A DNA stretch of 64,000 nucleotides from Sinohyriopsis cumingii (taxonomy: Eukaryota > Mollusca > Bivalvia > Unionida > Unionidae), in contig CM068831.1 of the NCBI GenBank assembly GCA_028554795.2, positions 38,685,144 to 38,749,143 on the forward strand, given 5' to 3'. The position numbers and the translations under genes are program-made. How positions within the stretch are numbered: position 1 is the stretch's first letter; each line of letters opens with the position of its first letter. The notes below the pieces were generated by a model. The model was not told the DNA's origin and did no database searches. It saw only the letters and a list, made by a program, of their open reading frames with translations. Below are positions 1-11,778 of this stretch, piece after piece.

Positions 1-2150
1 GGCAGATATGTAAGCGAGCATGTAACCTTAAAGCTAAGGTTAAAGATGACGTCCTTCTTTCAAAAACCCATCCATCAACGACAACTAGGATCAAAGTAAG
101 CTTATTGCTGCGTGAATTATTCAAATGTAATGCATAGCGGCCTCAAACTCCGAGTCACTCTTAATGTGATACATTGTATGACTCTGTCTAATTATGTTTT
201 TAATGATGCGAATAAACCACTTCTACATATATTAAGTTTATGGAGTGCTATTTCATACCAAACAAAGACATTTTGATCATGATTTAATGTTTCAAAACTG
301 TAGAATAAATATGTATTTAGCAACGTCAAAATGCTAAGAGTTAAAGACGCCCTTAAGTTTCTACACGTTGTTTTTCAAATCACTTTAGACACTCCTAGAA
401 CTAATTGGTCCTGATGCACAAACAAAGTTAAAGTCTAAAAGGATAGTGAATGTAAGAATTCAAAGAATTCGAGTGTATACAATCGTTATTGTTGCTTCTC
501 CTTTATAATATTTGTACATTGCAGGTAGGAATATAATAAAATGCCGCGGAAGTGTATTACGATTTATATATGCACAGTAGAGACAGATGTACCAACCGCA
601 GATCAGCAACGAAATGATAATTCTAAAACTCGTACGTTGATAGTGTTTGTGCTTTAGCGCAACCCTCACCTAGAATTATGTTGTGCAGTCAAGTTTCATG
701 ATAAGAAATACACAGTCCGATGACACTTCTTTGTGCAGACAAAATGCGCTAATATCTAGTTTGGAGTTCTATTTTTCGACGTACATGGATATTGTCAATT
801 TGTTGCATAATGCATGCCATAACTAATAGTACATTGTACAGTGCTGTGCTTAAAACAGAAGTATACTAAAAGATGTAACGTTTCGTATTCAGCCGATAAT
901 GTGGAGAAATTAAAAAAAAAAAAAGCACTGTTGAATCTGAATCTAATGTTATGCATTCTGTCGCACACACACATACATTCTAAAATACAGCTTGATATTA
1001 TCTACAAATTAAAAAAAAGGTCAGGCATTGGTCTTCTTCCAGTTTTAATAGTATTACCGTTGAAAAATAAAATGGCCCTATTTTGTACAATCGTGGAGTG
1101 CGCCAGCCAAGAATCGATTTCACGTGCATTTTGCAATAACCACTTTGTCTGCTGCAAAAAAAAATGTTTACATCTAAACTCCTCTCACCAAAAACTAAGA
1201 TCCATAATTTTTAAACCATATTGCAAGTGTCCGCTTGAAACAGCAATTGAATTGTGCGCATCGAACTCATGATGAACAGATTATCCTAAGTTTTAAAATC
1301 GATCAGGTCAAACATCTTATTTTATTCAACTTTATACAAGATTATTAATTTAAAAAAAGTTCAAAATGTTATTATCAGTTTAGCGAATAACTTATGGATA
1401 CATAGTATAAATGAGCAATACGTAGTAAAGATGAAAACAATGCATTCTCTTCTTTGATAACCAGCACGTAAAGAGAAAACTTGTATCGGAAATCATATCA
1501 CCTCTAATGGATAATACATACAGAAAATCGGAGAAAAGGGATGAAATTGTCTCAAAATTAATATAGCATTTTGTTCATATTGTATAATGTATAATTTCAT
1601 TTCAGATTAGTACAGTGCAATATTCATTATCATTTACAAGTGTGACAACTAAATAAATCTTATTGATAATTTTTCTTTAAAAAGTAGGAAACCTTTCCTC
1701 ACGGAAAATACATTATTAATTAAATACGTATTTATTAAAAATGGAATCAAAATGTTATATTTTTTCAATAAGTAACATAATGCTTTTCCTGAAAAGTGTT
1801 CCATGCCGAATATGTAGAGATCGAAGAACACAAGATTACAAAACACAAGATTACAGATAAGTTACTAAACATATTGGGTAATAGCAAAGTTATCATACAG
1901 AACGAAACTGGAAACATGACAATTGTTTTTCTTATTCCATGTATTCGACATCGAACTAGATCATCAGCCAATACATGTAGTTGTTGTAGAATAACGATGA
2001 ATACGACAGGTTACATAATATAACAAACTTAGGTATAGTGGATATCATCGTCATGGATATCGGACTACACATTTTGAACTGTTATCGTGGACACAGAGTG
2101 ATTTAAGTTCACATAACTTTTCCAATTACAACTAATGTGTATGGCATGAG
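1..2150. other. AT-rich stretch with no recognisable gene (copy 1)
   Basis: No protein family, tRNA or transposon end was recognised. Short open frames exist but are not stable between copies. The plus-strand frame at 841-1272 changes length in copies 2 and 3 because of poly-A length changes, which argues against coding. A small hairpin (stem AACCTTA/TAAGGTT) lies at about 24-41. A 14-bp direct repeat with period 15 lies at 1827-1855. Confidence 0.6.
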
Positions 2151-2345
2151 TGACGCACCCATACTACATTCTTCAAGGTTTCGCATTTGTGGGCTTCATA
2201 GAAGAAAAGCTTGAATTGTTCCTCAGAGGTGGCATTGTGGCGTATCACCTTAGATATACGGTCAAGGACTTTGATGAGTTTCGTTTTGGCCAAGACGAAT
2301 ATTTCGTCCTGTCTTTGAAATAATTGAGCTTTGACAAGTAATAAA
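2150..2345 (-). pseudogene. Gag-like retroelement fragment, possible (copy 1)
   Basis: Read on the minus strand, this stretch gives an open run that includes NATSEEQFKLFF followed by a His/Cys-containing segment. The same NATSEEQFKL string is encoded twice more nearby: by the left arm of the 100-bp inverted repeat on the plus strand, and by the right arm on the minus strand. The underlying DNA identity is about 31 bp (2208-2238 versus 3267-3297). It is probably a displaced piece of the neighbouring Ty3/gypsy-like element, perhaps from its gag region. I infer that from position only; no diagnostic gag zinc knuckle was seen. Confidence 0.3.
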
Positions 2346-2493
2346 ATTTCCAGTCACATAAACCAGATTGCATCCTAAAGCAGTTTTGCATGATGGCTGC
2401 AAATCTTCCGCCAGATCATTAATATTTGGGTACAGCTATATATTATAATTCCTCTATGGAGTATTATGAACCATTCATGTCGAAGCTATGATA

Positions 2494-2593
2494 AAAACAT
2501 TACAATATGCATTCGTCTTGTCTCTGATTATAAAGCACTAACAAACAATGCCACCTCTGAGGAACAATTCAAGCTATATCATGCTTATGTGTT
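2494..2593 (+). repeat. Left arm of perfect 100-bp inverted repeat (copy 1)
   Basis: This arm is the exact reverse complement of 3249-3348, with no mismatch or gap in 100 bp. It lies directly upstream of the gypsy protease motif. A 31-bp core of it is also found inverted at 2208-2238. Confidence 0.97.
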
Positions 2594-3700
2594 TTGGCCA
2601 ATCCCGTCCCTATAAATAATTTAAGTGACACAGGAGCTTCTGAGAGTCTTTATTATCAGATACTTCTTCTAATGAGTGTTCTTATTCAGGGAGAAAAGTG
2701 CGGCTTTGTTAATATTCACTCTATTGTGTAAATTTGTCATCAGACTTAGTCTTCGGACCCGTGACAGTCGGAACAGTGTTTTACCCGTTGAGGGCATTTG
2801 TTTATCACTTGGCAACGACCCAGCTAGACAAAAGGTTGTGGTTAATTCACTTGTAATTGACAAGACTTGTTTGGATCAGAAAGTCGATCCAACTGAAAAA
2901 GAATTCTCTGTTTTATACCCAGCTTGTGCAGTTACCAGAGAAGAAAGCTTTTGAGAATGATATTGATAAGGAAAGTATTTCTTTATCTGACACATGTATT
3001 GATAAGGCTTTTGATGAGGTCACTTCACTCCTTGTTTGGATCAATCAAAAGGTATTGATCCCAGTTAAACTACTCATTTTCTTTTCTAAAAAGGGTGACA
3101 AACGACAATCACGGGTCATCGAATACGAAAAAGATCATAAGATCTTTTTGTTTCAAATGGCCATTAGTGAAACTGAAGCCACTGAAGTTCATGTCTGTTA
3201 TTTCATTAAAAATGGAAGTCTTATTAGAAAATGGATACCTGCAAATGGAACACATAAGCATGATATAGCTTGAATTGTTCCTCAGAGGTGGCATTGTTTG
3301 TTAGTGCTTTATAATCAGAGACAAGACGAATGCATATTGTAATGTTTTGTATTGAACTGTAGTTCCGAAATTTTACAGACAGGAAATACTTTGTCTGGCC
3401 CATGAAACTCATTTGGCTGGTCATTTTGGGATTAATAAGACTTATCAGAATATCTTGACTCACTTTTATTGGCCAAAAATCAAAAATGATGTTTGTAAAT
3501 ACTGTTGATATTGTCATACTTATTAAATGGTAGGAAAATACAATCAGAAAATATTTATGGCTCCTATTCATGCACTGTAAGTTGCACAACTGATTCCACT
3601 GGGAGTTGATGTCTGGGGTCTAAGAAAGGGAATGTATTTGATACATTCACTAACAAATATGGCACTTGATGATATTCTGTCTTTTGCCTAATTCGATGGC
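2594..3700 (+). mobile_element. Ty3/gypsy-like LTR retroelement relic, internal pol pieces (copy 1)
   Basis: Decayed pol region of an LTR retrotransposon. The motif DTGASES at 2627-2647 is the aspartic protease active-site signature. In another frame, the string LYPACAVTRE at about 2913-2942 resembles the linker after the protease in Ty3/gypsy polyproteins. At 3401-3505 a HETHLAGH...YWP...CKYC arrangement matches the H2C2 zinc-binding domain of gypsy integrases, and it is followed by a stop. Reverse transcriptase and RNase H are absent, replaced by unrelated or inverted sequence. No LTRs were identified. Multiple stops and frame changes show that it is dead. The family level (gypsy rather than BEL) rests on the integrase zinc motif and the linker. 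Confidence 0.7.
3249..3348 (-). repeat. Right arm of perfect 100-bp inverted repeat (copy 1)
   Basis: Reverse complement of 2494-2593. The two arms enclose 655 bp of retroelement sequence, so the segment could fold into a long hairpin. The right arm sits between the protease-side piece and the integrase-side piece of the gypsy relic, where the reverse transcriptase and RNase H should lie. Confidence 0.97.
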
Positions 3701-5308
3701 ATCGACGACATGCATTAGTCCACAACTACAAATTTAAACGACGTTTGGAGCGATGCTCAAAGAAAGGCAACTTAAGATAATATATGGCTCGTGTATTCTG
3801 TATTGATACTGTGATTGTATCCTACGATTATTTTGAATATTATCTGCCATGAAAATACAAATTAACAGGTCACAAACATTTAAGAAAACTAAAACTGCTT
3901 TAGCTGACAACTGATATCGTAATATATTGTTGGATATATGATCCAACGACTGAAATGAGCTAATGCAGCTATAAATTCGATACAGTACACATAAATCCCT
4001 CTTGGCTTGCTTCACATCCCGACCCAGTTAGGTCACGCATTTAAAATGAAATAATCCGATAGGCAAATGAAAAGCATTCTAGACGAGATGAAAATGTTGA
4101 CAAAATATATGCACACTTGTATAGAAAACAAAGTCGAAAATAATATTTATTAAGGCACGCTGAAACAAGTCCACAAGTAACGACAAGGCACCAAACATGT
4201 ATGCACTAGTAATGTTTGAAAGTTTAACTCTGCATTAGTCTAATGTCGTTATTTGTCCGTAAACAATTTTATTGTTAGTATTCTTGAGGCTTCAATTTGT
4301 ATCAGATTATGAGCAATATTTATTTATAAGCTTATATTGCAAAGTCATCAAAGACGAACAATAAACGACTAATAAATATGCACAATCACTAGACTTTATA
4401 TAGTCTGACTGGCAAGGCATCCTTTCTCTCCTTAGGTTGTATTTCAAACATGATTGCAATTTTATTAGTGTGGCTCATTTGACAACCTCTGTAATCTCCG
4501 TCATTATCAGTTGTATCAGTTGTCTATACATATAATCTTGAGCTTTAAGGACCAAATTGTCGAGGACACTTAAGAGACGCTTTAGCATGAAAATACACGA
4601 CTTTTATTAACCCTTTGGTCGTAAACGTGCGCTATAACGAGCTACTAAACACGCTCATGGCATGACTTGAGATGGCTTCTTCCAGGGAAACTAACAAAGT
4701 TTGAATATTTCTTTCATTCGTCTTCGTGTGATTGTATTTACATTTTAGGGATAGGAAGGTAACAGGAAATATTAAGACAAAAGAGAAGTGTGCTTTCGAG
4801 AGCAAGATGTTTAAAGTACATGTGTTAATGTGTGTGCAAATTATAGACCAAATTCAATAATCTTCGGAACCATGGAGACAAAGGAAAAGCTGTTCAGTAA
4901 TGAAGATGCTGTATAAGCAGAAACGGATAGCCATAATTATGAAGACTTTTTTAAAAAAAAATCTGAATGTATTAAACATTAAAAGCATCATCCTTGATTC
5001 ATCCTGCAATCAGATCAGAAGTGTTTGAAAAAGCGATAATAAACAATGAAAGCACATTTTCTCATTACCTTCAATAGGTGGAATGTAGGAAAATATTGTG
5101 GGAAAACCCGCCAAGCAAGCAAGTCAAACTTTAATTCTCTGGCAACTTGATCAGTAGACGCCCGGATAAAATAATTTAATTAGTATCATAATGTATATTT
5201 TATGAAAAATTACTTGGTTGGAGTAAGATGTTGAATTTGTTACCTTATCGAGACTAAAAATGTGTGTGTGGTTTGTATTTTAGAAGTAGAGTTACTAATT
5301 GTTCAGTC

Positions 5309-5310
<2 letters not shown>
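3701..5310. other. No recognisable gene (copy 1)
   Basis: AT-rich sequence. Any integrase catalytic-core remnant just upstream fades out by about 3700. The minus-strand frame at 3734-4015 is open in all copies but resembles nothing I recognise. The segment near 4657 (CTCATGGCATGAC) is shortened in copy 2. Confidence 0.5.
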
Positions 5311-5368
<58 letters not shown>

Positions 5369-5378
5369 TAATAATAAT
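5311..5378. repeat. (TAA)n microsatellite, 3' tail of the CR1/L2-like LINE (copy 1)
   Basis: 68 bp of nearly pure TAA repeats with one CAA interruption. It abuts the 3' end of the minus-strand LINE, whose last bases form the structured motif AAAGCGCTTAGAGC...GGCGCTATACAAAG. CR1/L2-type LINEs typically end in a short tandem repeat instead of poly(A), so this is most likely the element's own tail, now varying in length: 68 bp here, 65 bp in copy 2, 59 bp in copy 3. Confidence 0.85.
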
Positions 5379-6656
5379 GACTTTGTATAGCGCCTAATTT
5401 TTAGAAGCTCTAAGCGCTTTACAACATTAGATAACACATACAAGATTTTAAAAAAAACATAATGATATGATTACTAACACAAACACCATAAAATTAGAAA
5501 ACATAGAAAAAACATGCGGAGAATATTTAAGGTAGCAAACATTATTAGGTCTTTAAGTTTAATCTTGCAGTCGAAATAAGTGTTTTGAGAGCACTATTGA
5601 ATGTGATCACTGTGTCTTTGTGTCTAAGTTCATTGGGCAATTCATTCCACGTTGCTGGGCCCTGGTATGCAAAAGAACGCTGTCCATATGACTTTGTTTT
5701 CATAGCGGGAATAACGAGTATACGATTGTCAGAAGAGGAGCGTAAGTATCTTGCTGGTGTGTACACATGGGTGAGGTCGCATAGGTATGTTGGACTAGAG
5801 TCCGTCAGTGAAAAGAAGCACAGAGAACAATTTTGTGTTTGATTCTGGATCGAATGGATAGCCAGTGTAGGGTACAGAGCAGCGGGGAGGTGTGCTGTGA
5901 TCGTGGTACTCTAAGTATGATCCGAGCAGCTGTGTTTTGAACTTTTTGAAATTTTTGAAATAGATATTGTGATGAAACAGACAGAACTGAGTTACAATAA
6001 TCCAGTCTTGAAAGTACTAATGAACACACAAGTGTTTTAGTGGCATCAACTGAAAGATATTTGCGAATGGAGCTGATGCGTCTCAGCTCAAGATATGCAG
6101 CCTTGCATATGTTCATGACATGTTGGTGCAATGTGAGAGTACTGTCCAGAGTAACACCTAGGTTTCGTACTGATTGTGTGAATTTAATGTTGGTGTTGCT
6201 GATATTTATTGTTTGAGGTAAAGGATGTGAATGAGAACGTCTTTGTGTTGTAATCAGAATGGCCTCAGTTTTATCATCATTCATCTGCAGCTCTTTACAT
6301 GTCATTCATGATTTCATATCAGAAATGCACTTCTCTACACCTTGGATGGTAGCATCAACTTCAGTTGGGGGGCTGGATTTTTATATTTGGGTGTCATCAG
6401 CGTACATTTGGTGAGATACTGGATGATGATCTATGACACTTGAGAGCGGAAGAGTGTATAAAATGAAGATAACAGTTCCCTTGTGGAACACCACAACATG
6501 GATCAACTGTGCATGGGGTGTATTCCATTTGCAGACACAATTTGTGTCCTGTTGACCAAGTAGGACTTGAACCACGGTAAGGATGTTATCATGAATGCCA
6601 AATACATGCTGAAGACCGTGAAGTAAAATATCATGGTCTATTGTGTCAAATATTGT

Positions 6657-6710
6657 AGAAGTGTTCTCCATGGTATAGCAGTGTTGGGGACCAGCTTCGC
6701 ACTGCTAAAA
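6657..6710 (-). repeat. 54-bp inverted insertion inside the LINE reverse transcriptase (copy 1)
   Basis: Exact reverse complement of 7428-7481, about 720 bp upstream in the element's reading direction. The 7428-7481 copy fits the coding sequence (SPWYSSVGDQLRTAKRE), so it is the source. The 6657-6710 copy interrupts the region between LTLLDF and FDTIDHD, where the family has only a few residues, so it is the insertion. Confidence 0.93.
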
Positions 6711-7427
6711 ATCAAGGAGGGTGAGAACTGTAATCTTTCTGCTATCCAAAGCAGAGAGAATGTCATTAACTACTTTTAGAAGAGTAGTTTCAGTACTGTG
6801 GCAAGGGAGATATGCAGATTGTACATTGCTAAGAAGACTATTTTGAAGTCAGATGAGAACCAAGCTGGGATAGAACAACCTTTTCTAAGATTTTTGATAT
6901 GAATGGGAGATTAGAATCTGGGCGATAGTTCTTTAAATCGTTATGGTCTAGTGTTGGTTTCTTCAGCAGAGGCTTTACAATGGCAGTTTTGAAAAATGAT
7001 GGGAATTCCCCTGATGTGAGAGAAGTATTAATAACATCAGTAACATCTAAGCACTAAAGCCCCAGTGATGTTGGAATTGGATCAAGTTCACATGACTTAG
7101 GTGCACTCGTCATCAGGATTGTACGTACGAAATCCATAGAGACAGGTTCACATGCTGTTAATGGTTGCCGCTCAAATTCTGTATCGCAACTGTATGGTGA
7201 CGACGAGTTAATTGAAATTGTGGTGTAAAGCTTATCTCTAATGGTTTGTACTTTGTCACGGAAGAAATTTGCAAAGAGAGAAGGTATTTGGAAGTGGTGT
7301 AGATTTGTTCCTCTGCCATTAGCTTCTTAGTAATCTCGATGAGCTCTTTGCAGTTGGAACTTTCCATGATCTTAGTAGTGTAGTGGGCTGATTTCGCTGC
7401 ATGGACTATATTTGTGACATTCTTCTC

Positions 7428-7481
7428 TTTTAGCAGTGCGAAGCTGGTCCCCAACACTGCTATACCATGGAGAACACTTCT
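7428..7481 (+). repeat. Source copy of the 54-bp inverted repeat (copy 1)
   Basis: Lies in the linker between endonuclease and reverse transcriptase and encodes, on the minus strand, the PWYSSVGDQLRTAKRE segment expected there. It pairs perfectly with 6657-6710. Confidence 0.93.
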
Positions 7482-8914
7482 GAATTGATACTCTGCACTT
7501 GGTAGCTGGGGCATATTTGTCGAGCAATGAACGCAGACAGTTATCGAGTTGTTCTGCGGTAGGAGGTAAGCAAGTTGTGAGGTTAGCTTGGATGTCGTGC
7601 ATTAGTTTGGTTCTATTTATCATACAGAGATTTCTCTTAGTAGCAGATAAAGGTGACTGATACGTCAAGATGGCATATAATGCAGAGGTGATGTGATGCA
7701 AAGTTCATAGGATACCAGGGAGGACCGTAGAATGTTATCATCAGGTCTATGAAGAATCCAGTCTAAAATGTGACCATGTTTATGGGTGGGTTGGTTAACT
7801 GACTGTTTGAGATTGAAGCCATTAATGGAATCTATGAGTTTTGATGTGTTTGGATTCCCGGAAAAGTCAAAGTGAAAATTGAAATCTCCAAGAATAATCA
7901 GGTTGCCACCTATAGAATTTCCATACTCCAGAAGATTCGGAAACTGCTCCAAAAAGTGAGATTCAGTCATCTTGTTTTTTCTACTAGGAGGAGGGCAGTA
8001 TAGGCAGAAAATATGGACTGACCTTTGCTCCAATGTGAGTGTGGTTTGGACTAGTTCCAACAATGTGTGGTCGAAATTGAATGTTGTGGTGTGGTTAAGA
8101 CGTTTGATCATGGAGTTCTTTGTGATGATAGCAATTCCACTTACGCATGAGTTACGTGGAAACGACTTGATGGAGTAACCAGTGGGTGTTAGATCCGCAC
8201 ACTTGGGCTCATTGCCTGATGTTTTTAGCCATGTTTCTGTCAGGAAAAAGACGTCAATATTCTGGTCGTTGATAAAATTAACTATTCTGTGCGCTTTTGC
8301 GGTGGTCCTACTGATTGGGCATTGAACAATGCAATTCGCAGAGGTATCTCTCGGATAGTTGACACGAAGGTTGACGAATTAATAGGGATTTTAATTAGGT
8401 TATCTAAATTAACAGTCGAATTTTTAAATTGTCGAGCCGAAAAGGGCATAAGGGAGATAACTGGAATACTTCTTCCTGTTCTACGCCGGCCAACTTTGAA
8501 ACAACTTTTCTCTTTTCGCTTCTTTTTACATTTAGGTAATGATGGATGCAGTCCCAGTTCGTTTAGTCTAGAGCACAATGTAGTGTGGAGAGCCAAGGAG
8601 TGGTCATTTAAAGCAATTAATGAGGGTCCATCATAGCATAAACGGGTTGACTGGTGAGTATCACGTGATGGCGGTTTGTTCAAATGGAAGTTGTAGTAGT
8701 GGAGCAAGACAGCTGAGAAAAAGTCTAATTGTTCTCGTTTCCAAAACAAGGAGATGAAGAAACACATACGAACTGAACAGCCAATACATAATGAACACAG
8801 AAACGCAGACGAAGACAGCCACCGAGTACAAATATCATGAAAACGGCAAAAAAAAACGGAACAGCTGCATCAAGCCGGTTAAGCAATAGCGGCCATCTTT
8901 GTGATATCACTAAT

Positions 8915-9178
8915 ATGTATACAGCATGACAGTTTATCGTGTTATCTAGCATTGGGGCATCATGCCACAGACATGTATTATGTCCCACCCAGTCACATTA
9001 TCCTGACACCAGACCAACCAGTCCTAACACTAACTTCTTAACGCTGAGCATCTTGCAGGGCAGCTGCTAGTACCGTCTCTGCTAGTACCGTATCTGGTAT
9101 GACTCGGCCGCAATTCCAACTCACGACCTCCGGCGCCGAGGAGGACGCTCTAACCACAATGCCACCGGAGAGGTCCCC
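8915..9178 (-). mobile_element. tRNA-derived SINE (copy 1)
   Basis: On the minus strand the element starts near 9178 with GGGGACCTCTCCGG, followed by a tRNA-like head: a degenerate A box in GGCATTGTGGTTAGAGCG and a B-box-like GAGTTGGAATTG. It continues with CCGAGTCATACC, then a body containing GGTTGGTCTGGTGTCAGG and GACTGGGTGGGACAT. This layout matches tRNA-derived SINEs that I associate with molluscan genomes; the association is from memory. The two promoter boxes are degraded, so transcription is unlikely. The 3' end, where it meets the LINE, is approximate. No clear target-site duplication was found. Confidence 0.65.
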
Positions 9179-9246
9179 GAGAGAAATAAGTCACTATATA
9201 TAATGGGCAGTTCTATAGATCTATGGTTAAAATAATGCGATGATAG

Positions 9247-11778
9247 CACGTCATCACTGGGTGGATGTCTTTATCGATGAATTCGACAGCCAGGGTGGAA
9301 GGCCTCCAAAATGAGCTTCATGACCAGGGCGTCGCAAATAATATCGGTGGACTTCGGCTGTGATCATCCAGTCAGGAGTGGAATGAACTCCTCCAGGCTG
9401 TATCTTGCCCTTAACACACCACGTGAAGACATCTAGCATATCGGATCGGTCACAACCCGGGTCAGCAGTGACCTCACCTGCCGCTGCACACCAGGACGAA
9501 AGTGACAAGCATGGTGCACCCACTGTCAAATTCAATGGAGAGACAACATCATTATCGGTACATGGAACGTTTGAACAGTGAGAGATATGGAAAATTAGAA
9601 AAGACTTAGACATGAGTTAGAAAAGGCACTACTGTATCATTATTGGTCTCTGCTACGTGGCTAGATTAAAACTTTGGCGAAATAAGAACAGAAGAAGGAC
9701 ATAAGCTTCGCTTCAGCCGATGAGGGACAAACACAATCATGGCGTTGTATTTCTTGTGAACAGCATAATGTGTTGCTGCCCAGTCTCAAACAGACTTATT
9801 ACCATCCGTCCGAGGGCGGCTCCCTTTTAATATCACAATTATATTGTGTACCGACGCCTAACTATGATGAAAGCGAACTGTAGAATGTTATAATCAACTG
9901 CAAGATGTCATTGACAAATCGCCCCCCAAAAAAAGATTCGGTTTGTACAAGGAGACTGGAATGCAAAGGTAGGAGTTGATTCACAGACAAACTGGCAAAG
10001 GATTTGTGGACCCTTCTGCAATGTAGAGACAAATGAAAGTGGACTCAGGCTTTTGGACATTGCCGCCTACAACAATCTTGTGCTAACCATCACGTTCGGC
10101 CCTCACAAAGGATATTGAAGATGGGCCTGGCACGGTCCAAACGGACAATATCACAACCAGACCGACTCCATCTTGGTGACAAGACGATTCAGCACGGGAC
10201 TGAATATCGCAATAACGCAACGTTTCCCATGAGCAGATATTGGAATTGATCATGATATATTAAAAGTGATCAAAACGCCGTACCAACCAAGAATAACATT
10301 TGACCTTGAAAAATGGAAAAATCCAAACGTCGAAGAAGCCTTCCAAGCAAAGATATATGGTAAATTTGCACATTTGATAACCCTGGACAACCACAACACG
10401 GACCTAGTGTGCTTAACAACCACATTTAGCACAGATGTGACTAGCACAGCCAGCGAGATCATTGCAACAATCGTCGAGCAAAAAACCTTGGCTCACAACC
10501 GATATAATTGAAATATGTGACAAAAGAAAAAAGAGACAATTAATGAGCTAGAAAACACAGAGAGTTAAGTAACATGATCAGGAAAAGTACGAGAAAAGCA
10601 CAGGAGTCTAGATAGAAAGACAATGCTTTGAAATCCAAGACAGTCAAAGCAGAAACGTTAGCACGATGGATACCAGCTGGTGAAAGATCTCACATATCTT
10701 AAACAAGTACCACCATCCAAGACAAGTCAGGAAAATGGCCCACAGAAGATCAAGAGATCCTCAAACAATTGGCAGAATACTGCTCACAATTTTACAATTA
10801 TAAAACCCAAGGAGACCCAACAGTATTAAAGCACCTTCCAGCAAAATAAATTGATGACAACACCATTCTTCGTGAGCAAGGAGAAACTGCAGTTAGGTCA
10901 GTAAAGACAGAAAATTCAGCTGGCGTTGACAACATGCCAGCAGAACTCATTCAAATAGGAAGAGAAAAGATAGTCACTGTCCTAAAAACAATCTGCAACA
11001 AGTTATTGCAGACAGTAGAATGACCCAAAACATGTACTCAACCTTTGGTCATCGTGCTCCCCAAGAAAGGAAACCTGCAGTTATTTCAAAACCACAACAC
11101 CGTCAGTCTGATCAGCCGCCCAAGCGAAGTCATGCTGAAGACGAAAGACTCAAGCAGAGACTTTTTTGCTGAAGAGCAAGCAGGTTTTCGAGAAATAAGG
11201 AGCATAAAGAAACAAATATTCAATATCAGACTCCTTTGAGAGAAACACTTTTAGCATCAGCAAAATCTGTACCATGCCATCAAAGCTTTCAAGAAGGTCG
11301 AACAACAGTTGGAAGTCAAACAGGGTTGCATACTGCCACATACACTCCTCAGCAATGTTTTGGAAAGGATCGGAGGAAGAACAACCACCAAACTTCGCTT
11401 TACAGATGATAGTGATGGATTAACAGGAGATAAAAAAGAAGTACTTTCTGACTTGGGTGACAAACAACACCAATGGTACCAGTGCAGAAATAAAAGTACT
11501 TAGACAGAAGCTGGAAACAGTCACAAGTTTCAGGTACTTGTGAGCTATTATGAAAGATGAGGACTCAAAACTAGAATTACTTAGCAGGATTGCCCGGACA
11601 ACAGCAGCAATAACAAGCTTGAGGCCAATATGGAAGGATACAAACATTGCTATTGCTTCCACTGACACTCACATCAGATCTACAGAACAGGATTCATTGA
11701 AATGAGATGCTTCCGCAAGATCTTCGGAATCGCATACATTGACCATGTATCTAACGCTCAGATAGGCAGAAAATAAAA
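9247..11778 (+). mobile_element. RTE-like non-LTR retrotransposon, decayed, longest version (copy 1)
   Basis: A plus-strand LINE relic. IIIGTWNV at about 9550-9573 opens the APE endonuclease. GDWNAKVG, CGPFCNVETNESGLRLL and NQTDSILV follow across 9.95-10.18 kb, then the linker TFDLEKWKNPNVEEAFQAK (10.30 kb). The reverse transcriptase fingers and palm appear as SAGVDNMPAELIQ (10.92 kb), VIVLPKKGNLQLFQN (11.05 kb), EEQAGFREIRS (11.17 kb), KQGCILPHTLLSN (11.31 kb) and TKLRFTDDSD (11.39 kb), where FTDD stands in place of the usual FADD. C-terminal pieces end near 11.77 kb at RQIG-like sequence. Stops and a deletion between 11.28 and 11.31 kb inactivate it. The first 230 bp look like 5' UTR. The domain order and strings match RTE-type elements annotated in many invertebrates. 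Confidence 0.85.

Larger units (their letters stand above)
5379..8914 (-). mobile_element. CR1/L2-like non-LTR retrotransposon, decayed (copy 1)
   Basis: An almost full-length LINE remnant reading right to left. From its 5' side: LFNAQSV at about 8309-8329 (start of the APE-type endonuclease), INDQNIDVFFLTETWL just downstream in a shifted frame, CLYCPPPS and ILGDFNFHFD (endonuclease catalytic region, ~7.88-8.03 kb), a linker with the typical SCELDPIPT string, reverse transcriptase motif A FDTIDHD at about 6630-6650, GVPQG, and motif C YADD at 6393-6404. After these come the thumb and C-terminal region GVTLDSTLTL...SRLDYCNS. Stops and frameshifts split it into at least six frames. Motif A is preceded by a 54-bp inverted insertion (6657-6710). 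The assignment to the CR1/L2 group rests on the APE domain, the C-terminal region and the microsatellite tail. The 5' limit is approximate. Confidence 0.88.

Noticed and set aside
841-1272. 143-codon plus-strand frame as a gene
   Set aside because: Its length changes in copies 2 and 3 through poly-A length differences, it is low complexity, and it resembles no protein I know.
3734-4015. 93-codon minus-strand frame as a gene
   Set aside because: It is open in all copies, but the composition is AT-driven and no domain or motif is visible.
9254-9613. 119-codon minus-strand frame as a gene
   Set aside because: It overlaps the 5' UTR and endonuclease start of the plus-strand RTE element and shows no family match.
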